Assembly (NCBI GenBank): GCA_946479515.1
Contig: CAMLGF010000080.1
Span: 1 to 15,255, forward strand
Direction of reading: 5' to 3'
Source: an uncultured Pseudomonadota bacterium
Lineage (GTDB): Bacteria > Pseudomonadota > Gammaproteobacteria > Steroidobacterales > Steroidobacteraceae
DNA length: 15,255 nt
Shown: in pieces, positions 1 through 6,873 of the stretch
How the letters are laid out: every line of letters starts with the position of its first letter
Numbering within the stretch: the first letter of the stretch is position 1
Translations under genes and position numbers: made by a program
Notes under the pieces: generated by a model
What the model was told of the DNA's origin: nothing
What the model saw: the letters and a program-made list of their open reading frames with translations, nothing else
Database searches by the model: none

Positions 1-939
1 CACCGCGTCTACGCCAAGCACGAGGCCTACAATTTCACGGGCAGCATCAAGGACCGCATGGCGCTGTACATACTGCAGCGCGCGTATGCCAGCGGCGAGA
101 TCGGGCCCGGCGACGTGATCGCCGAGGCCACCAGCGGCAACACCGGCATCTCGTTCGCCGCCATCGGCCGCGCACTGGGGCATGCCGTGCGCATCTACAT
201 GCCGGACTGGATGTCACGCGAGCGGGTACTGGTCATCCAGAGCCTCGGCGCTGCCGTGATCCCGGTATCCGCCGAGTTGGGCGGATTCCTCGGTTCCATC
301 CGCATGGCCGACGACTTCGCGCGCGAGAGCGGCCACGTGTTCCGGCCGCAGCAATTCGACAACGGCGCCAACGTGCAGGCGCACTACGAGACCACCGGTC
401 CGGAGATCACCGCGCAGCTCGCGTCGCTCGGTCGCACGCCGACGGCCTTCGTCGCGGGCGTGGGCACCGGCGGCACCGTGATGGGCGTGGCGCGGCATCT
501 TCGCGAGCGCTTCGGCAAGGGAATCGAGGCCTTTCCGCTCGAGCCGGCGAACTCACCCACGCTGCGCACCGGTCACAAGGTGGGGCGTCACCGCATCCAG
601 GGCATCAGCGATGAGTTCGTGCCATCCATCGTCCGCATCGGCGAGCTGGGCCGGATCCTCGACGTCTGGGATGGCGACGCCATCGTGATGGCGCAACGCC
701 TCGCCAGTGAACTGGGCATCGCCGTGGGCATCAGCTCCGGCGCGAACCTGCTCGGCGCACTGCAGATCGCCCAGGAGCAGGGCGCCGATTCGTGCGTGGC
801 CACGGTGTTCTGCGACGACAACAAGAAGTACCTGTCCACCGACCTGTGCAGCGACGAGGAATGCAAGCCGCAATACCAGGTCAACGAGGTGGAGCTGCTG
901 GGCTTCCAGGTGATCGCGCCGGTGACGGCGCCCGCCTGA
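1..939 (+). CDS. PLP-dependent cysteine synthase family protein (5' end missing)
   Basis: Fold-type II PLP enzyme of the CysK/CysM family, expected to make L-cysteine from an activated serine (O-acetylserine or similar) and sulfide in the cytoplasm. The reading frame is open from base 1, so the N-terminus lies outside the window; 312 residues are visible. The Schiff-base lysine is in GSIKDR (visible residue 17, nt 49-51). TSGNTG at about 44-49 is the substrate-binding loop, GTGGT near 155 is the PLP-phosphate loop, and SSGAN near 245 holds the serine near the pyridine nitrogen. The C-terminus carries [12 protein letters not shown] and a DLCSDEEC cysteine pair. These motifs separate it from threonine synthase or a tryptophan synthase beta chain. 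CysK, CysM and cystathionine beta-synthase-like enzymes cannot be told apart here, so no symbol is given. The stop is TGA at 937-939. Confidence 0.9.
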   Translation, partial: HRVYAKHEAYNFTGSIKDRMALYILQRAYASGEIGPGDVIAEATSGNTGISFAAIGRALGHAVRIYMPDWMSRERVLVIQSLGAAVIPVSAELGGFLGSIRMADDFARESGHVFRPQQFDNGANVQAHYETTGPEITAQLASLGRTPTAFVAGVGTGGTVMGVARHLRERFGKGIEAFPLEPANSPTLRTGHKVGRHRIQGISDEFVPSIVRIGELGRILDVWDGDAIVMAQRLASELGIAVGISSGANLLGALQIAQEQGADSCVATVFCDDNKKYLSTDLCSDEECKPQYQVNEVELLGFQVIAPVTAPA

Positions 940-955
940 CTAATGTCATGTCGGT

Positions 956-977
956 CGCGGGCAGCCCGGTGCCCGCG
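956..977 (+). terminator. GC-rich stem-loop after the cysteine synthase gene
   Basis: A perfect 8-bp inverted repeat CGCGGGCA / TGCCCGCG with a 6-nt loop begins 17 nt after the cysteine synthase stop. No T-tract follows, so it is a weak candidate for intrinsic termination. It may instead be an mRNA 3'-end stabiliser or a Rho-assisted end. It would separate this gene from the one starting at 1061. Confidence 0.4.
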
Positions 978-1047
978 GCAGCGTGCGAATCCGGCCGTAG
1001 ATTGCCTTCATTGCCGTGGCGGTCGCCTGAGCGCCCGCGGCCGTGGT

Positions 1048-1053
1048 TACAAT
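1048..1053 (+). promoter_or_regulatory. -10-like hexamer TACAAT directly upstream of an ATG
   Basis: TACAAT matches 5 of 6 bases of the sigma70 -10 consensus in very GC-rich DNA and lies exactly 7 nt before the ATG at 1061. Transcription would start at or next to the start codon, giving a leaderless mRNA. No good -35 is visible at 16-18 bp spacing. The same geometry appears before coaBC and the DUF4124 gene. Confidence 0.4.
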
Positions 1054-1060
1054 CGCGTCC

Positions 1061-2374
1061 ATGCTTGCTCTGCTGTCGCGCTCCGGGGTCGTTGCCTGCC
1101 TGCTCGCCTGCCTGGTGTCGGCGGCGCCGGCCGTGCACGGACAGTCGAGCACCGGCGCCACCAAACCAGCTGCCGCGAAGCCGACGGCAAAGAAGTCCGT
1201 TACGGCAAAAAAGGTGGCACCCAAGCCCGTGATACCGGCGCCACCACCGCCGCCACCGGCCGTGGAGCTCATCGGCCACACCGTCATGCCACCCGATGCG
1301 CTGCGCCCCGGCCCGCCCTCCGGGCAATTCGATGGCGAAGGCCGGCGGGCGGCTGCGCCGCGCTTCGAAGCCCAGCCCGTGCAGGGCGTGAGCTCGATCA
1401 AGCCCGGCCCGACGCAGGGTGCGTGGTGGGGCCTCTCGGACAACGGCTTCGGCCGCAAGTGGAACAGCCCCGACTATCTGCTGTGCATCTATCTATTCGA
1501 CGTGCGGCCGCGCACTCGTGCGGGCCCGGATTCGCGCACCGCCTTGCAGGGGGTCATCGAGTTGTCCGATCCGGCGAAGTTCTTTCCATGGCGCATCGCC
1601 GAGGAAGGCTCGCCCGAGCGCAATCTCACCGGCGGCGATGCCGACCCGGAATCGCTGGTCACCATGGCGGACGACACGTTCTGGGTGGGCGACGAGTTCG
1701 GCCCCTGGCTGCTGCACTTCTCGGTGGACGGCGACTTGTTAGGACCTCCGGTAGAGCTGCCGGACGGGCTGCGCTCCCCCGAACATCCGCTGGTACTGGC
1801 CGGGGCGGACACCGCGAAGCTCGAGCATTCGCGCGGTCTCGAAGCCATGGACCTGGCAGGCGACAACCGCACCCTGGTGACCATCCTCGAGGGTACCGTG
1901 GTGGGCGACCCGCCGAAGCAGCTGCGCGTGCTTCGTTACGACACTCAAGCAGGCAAGTGGCTGCCGGGCGCTCTTATATATGAGCTGGATGCCGACACGA
2001 TCTCGGTGACCGACATGTCGCGCATCGAGGGCAACCGCTTCGTGGTCATCGAACGCGACGACCAGGAAGGCGATGCCGCCAAGGCCAAGCGCGTGTATGC
2101 CATCGATCTCGACAAGGCAGCGGCGGGCAAGCCGCTGGCGAAGAAGCTGGTCATCGACCTTCTGGCCATCGGCAACGCCCATGGACTGGTCGAGAACCTG
2201 CCGCCCGGCGCATTCTTCCGCTTTCCGTATCTCACGCCGGAATCCATCCAGGTGCTGGATCGCAGGCACGTGGTGATCGTCAACGACAACAACTATTCCG
2301 ACACCGGTGGACGTGGGCTCGGGGTCAAGGACGCGACCGAGTGGCTCTGGCTGGAGCTCGCCAACCCGCTCTGA
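1061..2374 (+). CDS. Exported esterase-like activity of phytase family protein
   Basis: A 437-residue protein of the esterase-like phytase family (PF13449 type), a beta-propeller-like fold often found in exported proteins; the substrate is unknown. The N-terminus MLALLSRSGVVACLLACLVS is a Sec signal peptide ending near AVHG. A low-complexity Ala/Lys/Pro linker follows (PTAKK, APKP, a run of prolines) of the kind that spans the periplasm or cell wall. The globular part begins around residue 70. Family-typical stretches are WWGLSDNGFG, GDADPESLVTM, FWVGDEFGPWLL, the short GLEAMDL segment and NDNNYSDTGGRG. A GTG at 1043 is in frame but would lie upstream of the -10-like TACAAT and add residues before the signal peptide, so the ATG at 1061 is preferred. 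The stop is only 6 nt before uup, suggesting co-transcription. The molecular function is not certain. Confidence 0.8.
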   Translation: MLALLSRSGVVACLLACLVSAAPAVHGQSSTGATKPAAAKPTAKKSVTAKKVAPKPVIPAPPPPPPAVELIGHTVMPPDALRPGPPSGQFDGEGRRAAAPRFEAQPVQGVSSIKPGPTQGAWWGLSDNGFGRKWNSPDYLLCIYLFDVRPRTRAGPDSRTALQGVIELSDPAKFFPWRIAEEGSPERNLTGGDADPESLVTMADDTFWVGDEFGPWLLHFSVDGDLLGPPVELPDGLRSPEHPLVLAGADTAKLEHSRGLEAMDLAGDNRTLVTILEGTVVGDPPKQLRVLRYDTQAGKWLPGALIYELDADTISVTDMSRIEGNRFVVIERDDQEGDAAKAKRVYAIDLDKAAAGKPLAKKLVIDLLAIGNAHGLVENLPPGAFFRFPYLTPESIQVLDRRHVVIVNDNNYSDTGGRGLGVKDATEWLWLELANPL

Positions 2375-2380
2375 CGTGAC

Positions 2381-4177
2381 GTGACGATCATCGCCCTCAA
2401 GGACGCGGAGCTCGCGTTCGGACTCACTCCGCTGCTGGACTGCGCCTCGCTCGCCATTTCCGACGGCGAACGCATCGGCCTGATCGGCCGCAATGGCACG
2501 GGCAAGTCCTCGCTGCTGGCGGTGATCGCCGGAACACTGCCGCTCGATGACGGCGAGGTGGCGCGCCGGCCGGGCATCCGTATTGCCCTGGTGGAGCAGG
2601 AACCCGCGCTGCCGGCCGCGGCAACGCTGGGCGAGTCGCTGCTATTGCGCGGCGCCCTCGCGGACATCGCCGATGACCGCGACCGCCACCGCGCCGAAAC
2701 GCGCCTGGCCGAGTTCCTGCAGCGCTTCGACGTGAACGTCGACGCCGATCCATCGCAGGTTTCCGGCGGCGAGCGCAAGCGCGCCGCGCTGGCGCTGGCG
2801 TTCGCGCTCGATCCCGATCTGCTGCTGCTCGACGAGCCCACCAATCATCTCGACATCGCCGGCATCGAGACGCTGGAGGACCTGCTGCAGAAGAATCTCA
2901 CCTGCATCGTCATCACGCATGACCGGCGCTTCCTCGACCGGGTGGCGACGCGCATCGCCGAACTCGATCGCGGCCGGCTGCGCAGCTTCCCCTGCAACTA
3001 CTCCGTGTACGAGCAGCGCAAGGCCGAGATCGACGCCGCCGAAGATCTCGCCAATCGCCGCTTCGACAAGTTCTGGGCGCAGGAGGAAGTGTGGATACGC
3101 AAGGGCGTGGAAGCACGGCGCACGCGCAACGAAGGCCGGGTCAAGCGGCTGGAGATGCTGCGCGAGGAACGCGCCGCGCGGCGCGAACGCCTGGGGTCCG
3201 TCAGGCTCGCGGTCGACGCCGGCGAGCGATCCGGCAAGCTGGTGGCGGAGCTGGAGAACGTCAGCAAGAGTTTTGCGGGCCGAACCATTCTCGACGACGT
3301 GAGCCTGCGAGTGATGCGCGGCGACCGCCTGGGGTTGTTGGGCCCCAACGGAGCGGGCAAGACCACGCTCATCCGCCTGATCGTCGGCACGCTCGAACCG
3401 GATGCCGGCCGCATTCGTCGCGGCACGAATCTGCAGGTGGCCTATTTCGACCAGCTGCGCGAGCAGCTCGACCCCGAGAAGACGCTGTCGGAAACGGTGA
3501 GCCCAGGCTCCGACTGGGTGGAGGTCGGTGGCCAGCGCAAACACGTCACCAGCTACCTCGGCGATTTCCTGTTCCCCACCCGTCGCGCCAATGCGCCGAT
3601 CCGCATGCTCTCGGGCGGCGAGCGCAACCGCCTGCTGCTCGCGAGGCTGTTCGCCCGCCCGGCGAATCTGCTGGTCCTCGACGAGCCGACCAATGACCTC
3701 GACATCGACTCGCTCGAGCTGCTCGAGAGCCTGCTGCAGGATTATTCCGGCACTCTGCTGCTGGTCAGCCACGACCGCGCATTCCTGGACAACGTCGTGA
3801 CGCAGACCGTCGCGGCCGAGGGCGAAGGACGCTGGCGCGAATACGTGGGCGGCTACACCGACTGGCTGCGGCAGCGGCCACAAACGCGCGAGCCGGCGGG
3901 CGACAGATCCGCCGCGCAGCCGGCCCCACCGTCCGCACAGACGCCGGTGCCGAAGAAGAAGCTGAGCTACAAGGAACAGCGCGAGCTGGAATCGCTGCCG
4001 GCCGAGATCGAGAAGCTGGAAGGCGAGCAGCAGGCTCTCACGCGGAAGATGTGCGGCTCCGACTACCATCGCACGACACCGGACGAAATGCGCCGCGATG
4101 GCGAACGCGCCGTGGAGCTCGAGACCCTGATCGCCCAGCGCATGGAGCGCTGGGTCAGCCTGGAGGAAAAGGTATGA
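2381..4177 (+). CDS. uup: ABC-F family ATPase Uup
   Basis: A 598-residue soluble ABC-F protein with two ATPase cassettes and no membrane domain. Members act on the ribosome; Uup is also linked to precise transposon excision and tolerance of replication or ribosome stress. Cassette 1 has Walker A GRNGTGKSS (36-44), signature VSGGE (about 127) and Walker B LLLLDEPTNHLD. Cassette 2 has Walker A GPNGAGKTT (about 321), signature LSGGERNR (about 410) and LVLDEPTNDLD. The charged linker near 205-270 (DKFWAQEEVWIRKG, EARRTRNEGR) is the P-site tRNA-interaction motif. A C-terminal coiled coil (about 528-595, SYKEQRELESLP, GSDYH) is the Uup-specific DNA-binding type domain, separating it from EttA and YbiT. 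The start is GTG, 6 nt after the upstream stop, with no clear Shine-Dalgarno, so translation is probably coupled. The gene overlaps the next start by ATGA. Confidence 0.93.
   Translation: MTIIALKDAELAFGLTPLLDCASLAISDGERIGLIGRNGTGKSSLLAVIAGTLPLDDGEVARRPGIRIALVEQEPALPAAATLGESLLLRGALADIADDRDRHRAETRLAEFLQRFDVNVDADPSQVSGGERKRAALALAFALDPDLLLLDEPTNHLDIAGIETLEDLLQKNLTCIVITHDRRFLDRVATRIAELDRGRLRSFPCNYSVYEQRKAEIDAAEDLANRRFDKFWAQEEVWIRKGVEARRTRNEGRVKRLEMLREERAARRERLGSVRLAVDAGERSGKLVAELENVSKSFAGRTILDDVSLRVMRGDRLGLLGPNGAGKTTLIRLIVGTLEPDAGRIRRGTNLQVAYFDQLREQLDPEKTLSETVSPGSDWVEVGGQRKHVTSYLGDFLFPTRRANAPIRMLSGGERNRLLLARLFARPANLLVLDEPTNDLDIDSLELLESLLQDYSGTLLLVSHDRAFLDNVVTQTVAAEGEGRWREYVGGYTDWLRQRPQTREPAGDRSAAQPAPPSAQTPVPKKKLSYKEQRELESLPAEIEKLEGEQQALTRKMCGSDYHRTTPDEMRRDGERAVELETLIAQRMERWVSLEEKV
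4162..4166 (+). promoter_or_regulatory. Ribosome binding site for the SUI1/YciH gene
   Basis: GGAGG, a full Shine-Dalgarno core, lies 7 nt before the ATG at 4174 and inside the last codons of uup. It fixes the start of the downstream gene inside a longer open frame and supports reinitiation at the ATGA overlap. Confidence 0.75.
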
Positions 4178-4437
4178 AACCCGGTGCGGCAAAGCCCGCC
4201 GCCATCCGGATCTGGAAGGAGACCGCGCACCGCGGCGGCAAGGGTGTGAGCGCCATCAGGGGAGTGCCCCTGCCGGGACCGCAGCTCGAAGAGCTGTGCA
4301 GCGCGCTGAAGAAGAAATGCGGCACCGGCGGCACGGTCAAGGGCGGTGTCATCGAGATCCAGGGCGACCACCGCGATCGCCTGGTCGAGGAACTGAAGAA
4401 GCTCGGTTACACGGACGTGAAGAAGGCCGGCGGCTGA
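4174..4437 (+). CDS. yciH: SUI1/eIF1-like translation initiation factor (YciH family)
   Basis: An 87-residue basic protein of the SUI1 family, the bacterial relatives of eukaryotic eIF1. Bacterial members can bind the 30S subunit and influence start-codon and tRNA discrimination in vitro, but their role in vivo is poorly defined. Diagnostic segments are KGVSAIRGVPL, LKKKCGTGGTVKGGVIEIQGDH (the beta-hairpin and central sheet) and the final LVEELKKLGYTDVKKAGG helix with lysine tail. It is shorter than E. coli YciH, with less N-terminal extension. It overlaps uup by ATGA, so two ribosome-associated factors are encoded in tandem. The stop is 21 nt from the convergent DUF502 gene, with no clear terminator between them. 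Confidence 0.88.
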   Translation: MKPGAAKPAAIRIWKETAHRGGKGVSAIRGVPLPGPQLEELCSALKKKCGTGGTVKGGVIEIQGDHRDRLVEELKKLGYTDVKKAGG

Positions 4438-4458
4438 CACCCCGCGCGCCGCGGCTGG

Positions 4459-5037
4459 CTATCTTCCCTGCACTCCGCCGGTCAGCACCACGCGCATCGC
4501 CTGCTCGACGGTGAGCTCCGTCTCGGTCACCCTGCTGCGCGGCAGGTACACGGTGTAACCGCCGATCTGATAGCTCATGGGTAGATAGACGGCGACGAGG
4601 TCGTCGCCGCCGCCTATCCCCAGCGTGTTGGCGTGTTCCTGGGTGACGAAGCCGATGAGCTTGCCGAGGCCCACGTCCACGGTCACCACGCGATCGAGAT
4701 CGCCTTTCTTCTTGCCGGTGTTGACCAGCCGCGTCATGTCGCGGATGGCGCTGTACACCGTCTTGACCACCGGCACGCGCAGCAGCAGGCCTTCACCCAG
4801 GCCCAGCAGCCGGCGCACGACGAAGGCGTTGACCGCCAGCCCGACGATGAACAGGAAGGCGAAACCGAGGATCAACCCCATGCCCGGCCAGTAATTGCCA
4901 TCGTCGATCACCCACTTGATGGGCTTCGACAGCAACGCCTCGGTGGTGACGCCCAGCCAGTAGACGAAATAGATCGTCAGGCCGATGGGCAGGATGGTCA
5001 CCAACCCCTTGAGGAGAATGCCGCCGATGTTCTTCAT
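4459..5037 (-). CDS. DUF502 family inner-membrane protein
   Basis: A 192-residue membrane protein of the DUF502 family, whose function is unknown. Two hydrophobic segments are visible: GGILLKGLVTILPIGLTIYF (about 5-28) and MGLILGFAFLFIVGLAVNAF (about 53-73). The family signature follows in RRLLGLGEGLLLRVPVVKTVY and continues with SAIRDM and a soluble beta-rich tail (LIGFVTQEH, VYLPMSYQIGGYTVYLPRS, VEQAMRVVLTGG). The start is 10 nt after the stop of the methyltransferase-like gene on the same strand, so the two are probably one transcript. It converges on the SUI1 gene. Family assignment is firm; cellular role is not. Confidence 0.85.
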   Translation of the reverse strand: MKNIGGILLKGLVTILPIGLTIYFVYWLGVTTEALLSKPIKWVIDDGNYWPGMGLILGFAFLFIVGLAVNAFVVRRLLGLGEGLLLRVPVVKTVYSAIRDMTRLVNTGKKKGDLDRVVTVDVGLGKLIGFVTQEHANTLGIGGGDDLVAVYLPMSYQIGGYTVYLPRSRVTETELTVEQAMRVVLTGGVQGR

Positions 5038-5047
5038 TGCGATCCGA

Positions 5048-5890
5048 TCACTTGCCGGGTTTGACGAAGCGCAGTGTCATGCGGTCCGACTCGCCGATGG
5101 CATCGTATTTGGCGCGATCGAAGTCCGCGGCCACCGGCTTGCCGCCTTCCGACGACTGGCGGGTGGGCGGCAGCGTCCAGACGCCGAACGGATGGTCCTT
5201 CGTGTCCTTGGGATTGGCGTTGATCTCCGATTTGCCATCGAGCTTGAAGCCGGCCTTCTCCACCGTCTTGATCACGTAGGCCTCGTCGACATAGCCGTTC
5301 CACACGGAGGGATCCTGGCCCGCCGGGGCGCGATGCTGCTCGATGGCGAGCGCCCCACCCGGCTTCACCGCCCGGAACAGGTTGGCGAGATTCGCCTCGG
5401 CCGAGTTCTGGCGCACCCAGCCGTGGAACACGCGCGCCGCGAGCACGAAGTCGTAGGTGTCAGCGGGCAGCGGCTTGGCCTTCGGGCCCCAATTCACCAG
5501 GTTCACCTTGCCATAAATGCTTTCGTTGCCGTATTTGGCGGCAAAGTCCGCGCGGCCCTTGCGCGCATTCTCGGAAAGCCCCGGGTCATCGAGATCGGCC
5601 GCGGTCACGTAGAACCGGCCCTTGGTCAGCCGCGCATACGGCGCGAGGATCTCCGTCCACCAGCCGCCGCCCGGCTGCAGCTCGAGAATGGTCATGCCGG
5701 GCTTGAGCCCCCAGAAATCCAGCGCCTGCGCCGGATGTCGCTCGTGATCGCGCGCCTTGGCATCGGCCGAGCGCCAGTCGCCGGCGACTGCCGCCTCGAT
5801 GGACTTGTCGGGATTGGCGGCGGCCATGCTCGTGGTCGTGAACATCATCACGCCGAGCGCGGCACCAGCGGTCAGTAGTCGCAGATTCAT
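5048..5890 (-). CDS. Exported class I SAM methyltransferase-like protein
   Basis: A 280-residue protein combining a Sec signal peptide with a Rossmann-type methyltransferase domain. The N-terminus MNLRLLTAGAALGVMMFTTT plus SMAAA gives a basic start, a hydrophobic core and an AXA-type cleavage site. Motif I is ILELQPGGGWWTEIL (about 68-82), an acidic residue after the second strand is in TAADLDD, and the motif IV/post-motif region is YDFVLAARVFHGW and AVKPGGALAIEQHR. It belongs to a family of predicted methyltransferases often annotated with signal peptides; no substrate is established. The start is supported by AAGGGG (5898-5903) about 7 nt upstream. It is followed after 10 nt by the DUF502 membrane gene. 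The oddity is the predicted export of a SAM-binding domain, since SAM is not known to be available in the periplasm. Confidence 0.82.
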   Translation of the reverse strand: MNLRLLTAGAALGVMMFTTTSMAAANPDKSIEAAVAGDWRSADAKARDHERHPAQALDFWGLKPGMTILELQPGGGWWTEILAPYARLTKGRFYVTAADLDDPGLSENARKGRADFAAKYGNESIYGKVNLVNWGPKAKPLPADTYDFVLAARVFHGWVRQNSAEANLANLFRAVKPGGALAIEQHRAPAGQDPSVWNGYVDEAYVIKTVEKAGFKLDGKSEINANPKDTKDHPFGVWTLPPTRQSSEGGKPVAADFDRAKYDAIGESDRMTLRFVKPGK

Positions 5891-6074
5891 GGAATGTCCC
5901 CTTCGTCAGATGGCGGTGGAGCATGCTAATGAATCCCACCGGGTTCGGCCACGAATAAGATCCGTCACTCCGAGGGGTGAAAACCCGCTTATCGAGCCGC
6001 CATTGCCGCCCCACTCCCCGGCCGCAGAAGCTCGCATCCCGCGCGCACCGCCCGGTGCAGCCAGGTGGTCGAAA

Positions 6075-6093
6075 TGCCACGGAAACCGTGGCA
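6075..6093 (-). terminator. Stem-loop, probable terminator of tRNA-Gly
   Basis: A perfect 8-bp inverted repeat TGCCACGG / CCGTGGCA with a 3-nt loop lies 59 nt beyond the 3' end of the tRNA. Read on the minus strand it is followed by TTTCG, a short U-rich tail. The rest of the gap 5904-6152 holds the methyltransferase ribosome binding site and no ORF or RNA that I can support. The methyltransferase promoter must also lie here but is not obvious. Confidence 0.5.
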
Positions 6094-6152
6094 GCCTCTA
6101 ACTAGCGATGCTCCGTGGGCGCTGAAAGGGGTCCACCCTGGCGCGCGAAAGA

Positions 6153-6226
6153 TGGAGCGGGTGATGGGAATCGAACCCACGTTAGTAGCTTGGGAAGCTA
6201 CAGTTCTACCATTGAACTACACCCGC
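6153..6226 (-). tRNA. tRNA-Gly (anticodon CCC)
   Basis: A cloverleaf folds on the minus strand. The acceptor stem GCGGGTG pairs with CACCCGC, followed by discriminator U and an encoded CCA. The D arm is AGTTCAATGGTAGAACT. The anticodon arm GTAGC-TTCCCAA-GCTAC places CCC at 6192-6194, reading GGG codons. The T arm contains GGTTCGATTCC. The sequence closely resembles E. coli tRNA-Gly(CCC), including the U73 discriminator used by glycyl-tRNA synthetase in bacteria. The length is 74 nt with CCA. Confidence 0.96.
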
Positions 6227-6240
6227 TCGGGCGAAACGCG

Positions 6241-6246
6241 AGAATA
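6241..6246 (-). promoter_or_regulatory. Candidate -10 of the tRNA-Gly promoter
   Basis: TATTCT on the minus strand lies 14 nt before the mature tRNA 5' end, followed by a GC-rich discriminator (CGCG), a pattern common for stringently controlled stable-RNA promoters. The upstream DNA, including any -35, lies in the first codons of the divergent nucleosidase gene; only a poor TTCGAC-like match is seen at 17 bp. Confidence 0.35.
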
Positions 6247-6255
6247 CCCCAACCC

Positions 6256-6873
6256 ATGTCCACGTCGAAACCGTCTGGAAACCCTCTGATCGTCATGGCC
6301 CTGCCCGGGGAGTCCCGCGGCCGTCTCGAGGCCGCCGGCGCGGCGCTGCTGTATACCGGCGTCGGCAAGGTGAACGCCGCGGCGTCGCTGGCGCGGCGGC
6401 TCGCGGAAATCCGCGCCTCGGGTCAACCGCTGCCGCTGGTGGTGAACCTCGGAACGGCCGGCAGTCGACGGCTCGCCGCGCACAGCATCGCCGCCTGCAA
6501 CCGCTTCGCGCAACGCGACATGGACGTGAGCGGGCTCGGATTTCCGCCCGGCGTGACGCCCTTCGATGACGCGCCCGCGGTCATCGAATTTGCGCCGATA
6601 CTGTCGCAGTACGGGCAGCACACCTGCTCGACCGCAGATTCGTTCGCCACGCACCTGCACGCGGTCGCGGGCGACGTGGTCGACATGGAGGCCTTCGCGC
6701 TGGCGAGAGTCTGCCTGGCGGACGGCGCGAGGTTCGCCTGCGTCAAGTACGTCACCGATGGCGCGGACGGCGATTCGGCCGCACACTGGGAGGCTGCGCT
6801 GGATGCGGCATCGCTGGCCTTCGAGCGCGTCTATCGCGAACAACTGCTGCCCCCGATGCACGACACGAAATGA
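6256..6873 (+). CDS. Nucleoside phosphorylase superfamily protein (MTA/SAH nucleosidase-like)
   Basis: A 205-residue member of the PNP/UDP phosphorylase superfamily, closest in motifs to 5'-methylthioadenosine/S-adenosylhomocysteine nucleosidase, which removes adenine from these by-products of SAM chemistry. Visible landmarks are an N-terminal Glu in LPGESRG, YTGVGKVNAAAS (phosphate/ribose loop), VNLGTAGS, VVDMEAFALARVC (the ribose-contacting Met-Glu pair) and KYVTDGADGDS with the catalytic Asp. It is about 25 residues shorter than E. coli MTAN, mostly between the GTAGS and DMEA segments. Adenosyl specificity is inferred, and futalosine or another nucleoside cannot be excluded. It overlaps trmB by ATGA. 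TrmB releases SAH, which this enzyme could clear. An upstream GAGAAT hexamer (6240-6245) is a weak -10 candidate. Confidence 0.78.
   Translation: MSTSKPSGNPLIVMALPGESRGRLEAAGAALLYTGVGKVNAAASLARRLAEIRASGQPLPLVVNLGTAGSRRLAAHSIAACNRFAQRDMDVSGLGFPPGVTPFDDAPAVIEFAPILSQYGQHTCSTADSFATHLHAVAGDVVDMEAFALARVCLADGARFACVKYVTDGADGDSAAHWEAALDAASLAFERVYREQLLPPMHDTK

Noticed and set aside
943..1983. Plus-strand 346-aa frame overlapping the phytase-family gene
   Set aside because: Arg/Ala/Gly-rich alternate frame of the real gene at 1061-2374; no domain visible.
2642..4192. Long minus-strand open frame (516 aa) across uup
   Set aside because: It is antisense to a gene with complete ABC-F motifs, has no recognisable domain and reads as a low-complexity Arg/Ala/Gln/His shadow typical of GC-rich DNA.
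4435..4475. GC-rich imperfect hairpin between the SUI1 gene and the DUF502 gene
   Set aside because: GCGGC and GCCGC can pair, but the outer stem needs bulges and no T-tract follows on either strand, so I do not call a terminator.
4985..5878. Plus-strand 297-aa frame opposite the methyltransferase-like gene
   Set aside because: No family resemblance, Arg-rich, and the opposite strand encodes a signal peptide and SAM-binding motif with a good ribosome binding site.
5904..6070. tRNA-like fragments (GGGTTCG and similar words) downstream of tRNA-Gly
   Set aside because: No acceptor, D or anticodon arm can be assembled around them; they do not form a second tRNA.
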